Below are positions 37,611 to 38,937 of a stretch of DNA of 38,937 nucleotides, in pieces. Under the pieces are notes generated by a model, which saw nothing but the letters and a program-made list of their open reading frames with translations, was not told the origin of the DNA and made no database searches. Each line of letters opens with the position of its first letter. The stretch's first letter is position 1. Position numbers and translations under genes: made by a program. The DNA comes from Legionella genomosp. 1 (GTDB taxonomy: Bacteria > Pseudomonadota > Gammaproteobacteria > UBA6186 > Azoamicaceae), in assembly GCA_945878715.1 (NCBI GenBank), contig CAMCTX010000008.1:1-38937 (forward strand), read 5' to 3'.

Positions 37611-38937
37611 ATGTTAGAATATACATATCATCGAGACCCCAAGACACAGGCAGAGTGGATAGAAACCGAGCTGCGTGGTAGAGAACTATTATCCAGTGGA
37701 TTGCTGAATAAGGGCACAGCTTTTAGTGAAGAAGAAAGAATGCATTTGGGCCTTATTGGAAAATTGCCTTTTAGCATCGAAAATATCGAAGAGCAACTGC
37801 TAAGATCGTATGAGCAATATCAACAGTATGACTCTTACTTGCAGAAATATGTTTATCTCAATAATTTGCGTGATAAAAATGAAATTTTATTTTACCGCTT
37901 AATTATGCAACATATGTTAGAAATGATACCGATTATCTACACGCCCGTTGTGGGAGAGGCTGTACGATTGTTCCATCGAGAATTTCGCCAGTCGCGAGGC
38001 TTATATATTGCTTATCCCGATCAAGATAAAATAGAAGCCATCCTAAAAAATCGTACACATCCTCATATTAGCGTCAGTGTTGTAACGGATGGAGAGCGTG
38101 TTTTAGGTATTGGCGATCAAGGCGCCGGCGCTATTTATATACCGATAGCTAAGCTTACCCTCTACAGTTTAGGGGGTATTGATCCTTATTGTACCCTGCC
38201 TATTGTTTTAGATGTTGGCACCAACAATGAAAAACTTTTAAACGATCCTTTTTATCTGGGGTGGCGACATCCTCGTGTTCAAGGCAAAGATTATGATATT
38301 TTTATTGAAAAATTCGTTAGTGCTTTCAAAAAGCAAATGCCCAATACTTTTTTGCATTGGGAAGATTTTGGACGAGACAATGCCCGTCGTGTTTTAGAAA
38401 AATATCAGAATACACTCTGTACTTTTAATGGTGATATGCAAGGTACATCGGTTGTGGCAATGGGTGCCTTGCTTACAGCCATGCATCGAATAGGTGCTAA
38501 GCTTCGTGATCAACGTGTTGTAATTTTAGGGGCTGGTACTGCAGGGGTAGGTATTGCCGATCGTATTAAAGATGCCATGATACGAGAGGGTAGTACGGTA
38601 GCTGCGGCAGAAGAAAAGATCTGGTTGGTTGATCGTCAAGGTCTTTTAACCGATCGGAGCCAAGATATCCAATCTTTTCAGAGGTCCTATCTTAAAAAAG
38701 GCAGTCCTGAACAATCTTTTGAAGCGGTGATGCAAAGCGTAAAACCGAGTGTTTTAATAGGTTGCTCAACAATGCGTGGGGCTTTTACAGAATCTATTAT
38801 TCGTACGATGGCTCTAACACATAATCGACCTATTATTTTCCCTCTTTCTAATCCTACAGAACAATCGGAGGCTAAGCCTTCGGATTTATTAGCCTGGACA
38901 GAAGGGCGTGCTTTAATTGCCACAGGTAGTCCTTTTC
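37611..38937 (+). CDS. maeA: NAD-type malic enzyme, N-terminal part (runs off window)
   Basis: The first 442 codons are present; the frame is open to the last base. Malic enzyme converts malate to pyruvate and CO2. The N-terminus with GTAFSEEER and LGLIGKLP, the loop IIYTPVVGEAV, and the segment RGLYIA are typical of the large eukaryote-like/MaeA family. ISVSVVTDGERVLGIGDQG and the metal ligands in HWEDFGRDNA are also present. The nucleotide site GAGTAGVGIAD is intact, as is the PIIFPLSNPTE motif. The usual FNDDIQGT reads FNGDMQGT; the second Asp, the metal ligand, is kept. It follows the HATPase gene by 8 bases, with only a weak ribosome-binding site. Confidence 0.92.
   Translation, partial: MLEYTYHRDPKTQAEWIETELRGRELLSSGLLNKGTAFSEEERMHLGLIGKLPFSIENIEEQLLRSYEQYQQYDSYLQKYVYLNNLRDKNEILFYRLIMQHMLEMIPIIYTPVVGEAVRLFHREFRQSRGLYIAYPDQDKIEAILKNRTHPHISVSVVTDGERVLGIGDQGAGAIYIPIAKLTLYSLGGIDPYCTLPIVLDVGTNNEKLLNDPFYLGWRHPRVQGKDYDIFIEKFVSAFKKQMPNTFLHWEDFGRDNARRVLEKYQNTLCTFNGDMQGTSVVAMGALLTAMHRIGAKLRDQRVVILGAGTAGVGIADRIKDAMIREGSTVAAAEEKIWLVDRQGLLTDRSQDIQSFQRSYLKKGSPEQSFEAVMQSVKPSVLIGCSTMRGAFTESIIRTMALTHNRPIIFPLSNPTEQSEAKPSDLLAWTEGRALIATGSPF

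Overview
This window comes from a gammaproteobacterium, most likely in or near the Legionellales (Legionella/Coxiella/Rickettsiella-type). That placement is inferred from the gene set and order: a full respiratory nuo operon, a large NAD-glutamate dehydrogenase, a 17-kDa-antigen-like lipoprotein, an ankyrin-repeat protein, and the gammaproteobacterial blocks smpB-ratA-rnfH-bamE-recN-grpE-dnaK-dnaJ-dapB, cspD-clpA-icd and slt. No 16S rRNA or other phylogenetic marker was tested. Base composition looks moderately AT-rich. No tRNA, rRNA, transposase, phage gene or CRISPR array was recognised.

Layout. 1-11837 (+) is the distal nuo operon, from the end of nuoD to nuoN. 11913-16824 (+) holds an N-terminally short NAD-glutamate dehydrogenase and an APC-family amino acid permease. 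16894-19754 (+) holds a permuted papain-like (YiiX-type) protein, a Bcp peroxiredoxin, a cation diffusion facilitator and a glycine-zipper lipoprotein. 19762-22196 (-) holds an unrecognised basic protein, dctA and smpB. 22283-24166 (+) holds ratA, rnfH and an ankyrin-repeat gene with its own sigma70-like promoter. 24195-26404 (-) holds bamE and recN. 26560-31048 (+) is the heat-shock block grpE-dnaK-dnaJ-dapB behind a good sigma32-type promoter. 31106-33364 (-) is clpA, 33548-33760 (+) cspD, 33744-35000 (-) icd. 35115-38937 (+) is slt, an orphan HATPase protein and the start of an NAD-malic enzyme that runs off the window.

The genes suggest an aerobic organism that draws carbon from amino acids and C4-dicarboxylates. 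Amino acid uptake, glutamate deamination to 2-oxoglutarate, DctA import, isocitrate dehydrogenase and malic enzyme would feed NADH to Complex I. The chaperone and Clp genes form a protein quality-control group.

Most of the window is conserved housekeeping sequence, and I did not find a clear new multi-gene system. The unusual points are: an interspersed repeat read in frame inside nuoG, with a second copy between genes at 17750; three copies of a double-hairpin repeat with compensatory stem changes (24566, 24648, 30287); an ankyrin gene placed inside the conserved rnfH-bamE junction; no clpS between cspD and clpA; the short glutamate dehydrogenase; and a 33-base near-perfect palindrome at 15324. 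No stretch without a gene exceeds 300 bases; the longest (about 210 bases, 24528-24736) is largely taken up by the repeat pair.
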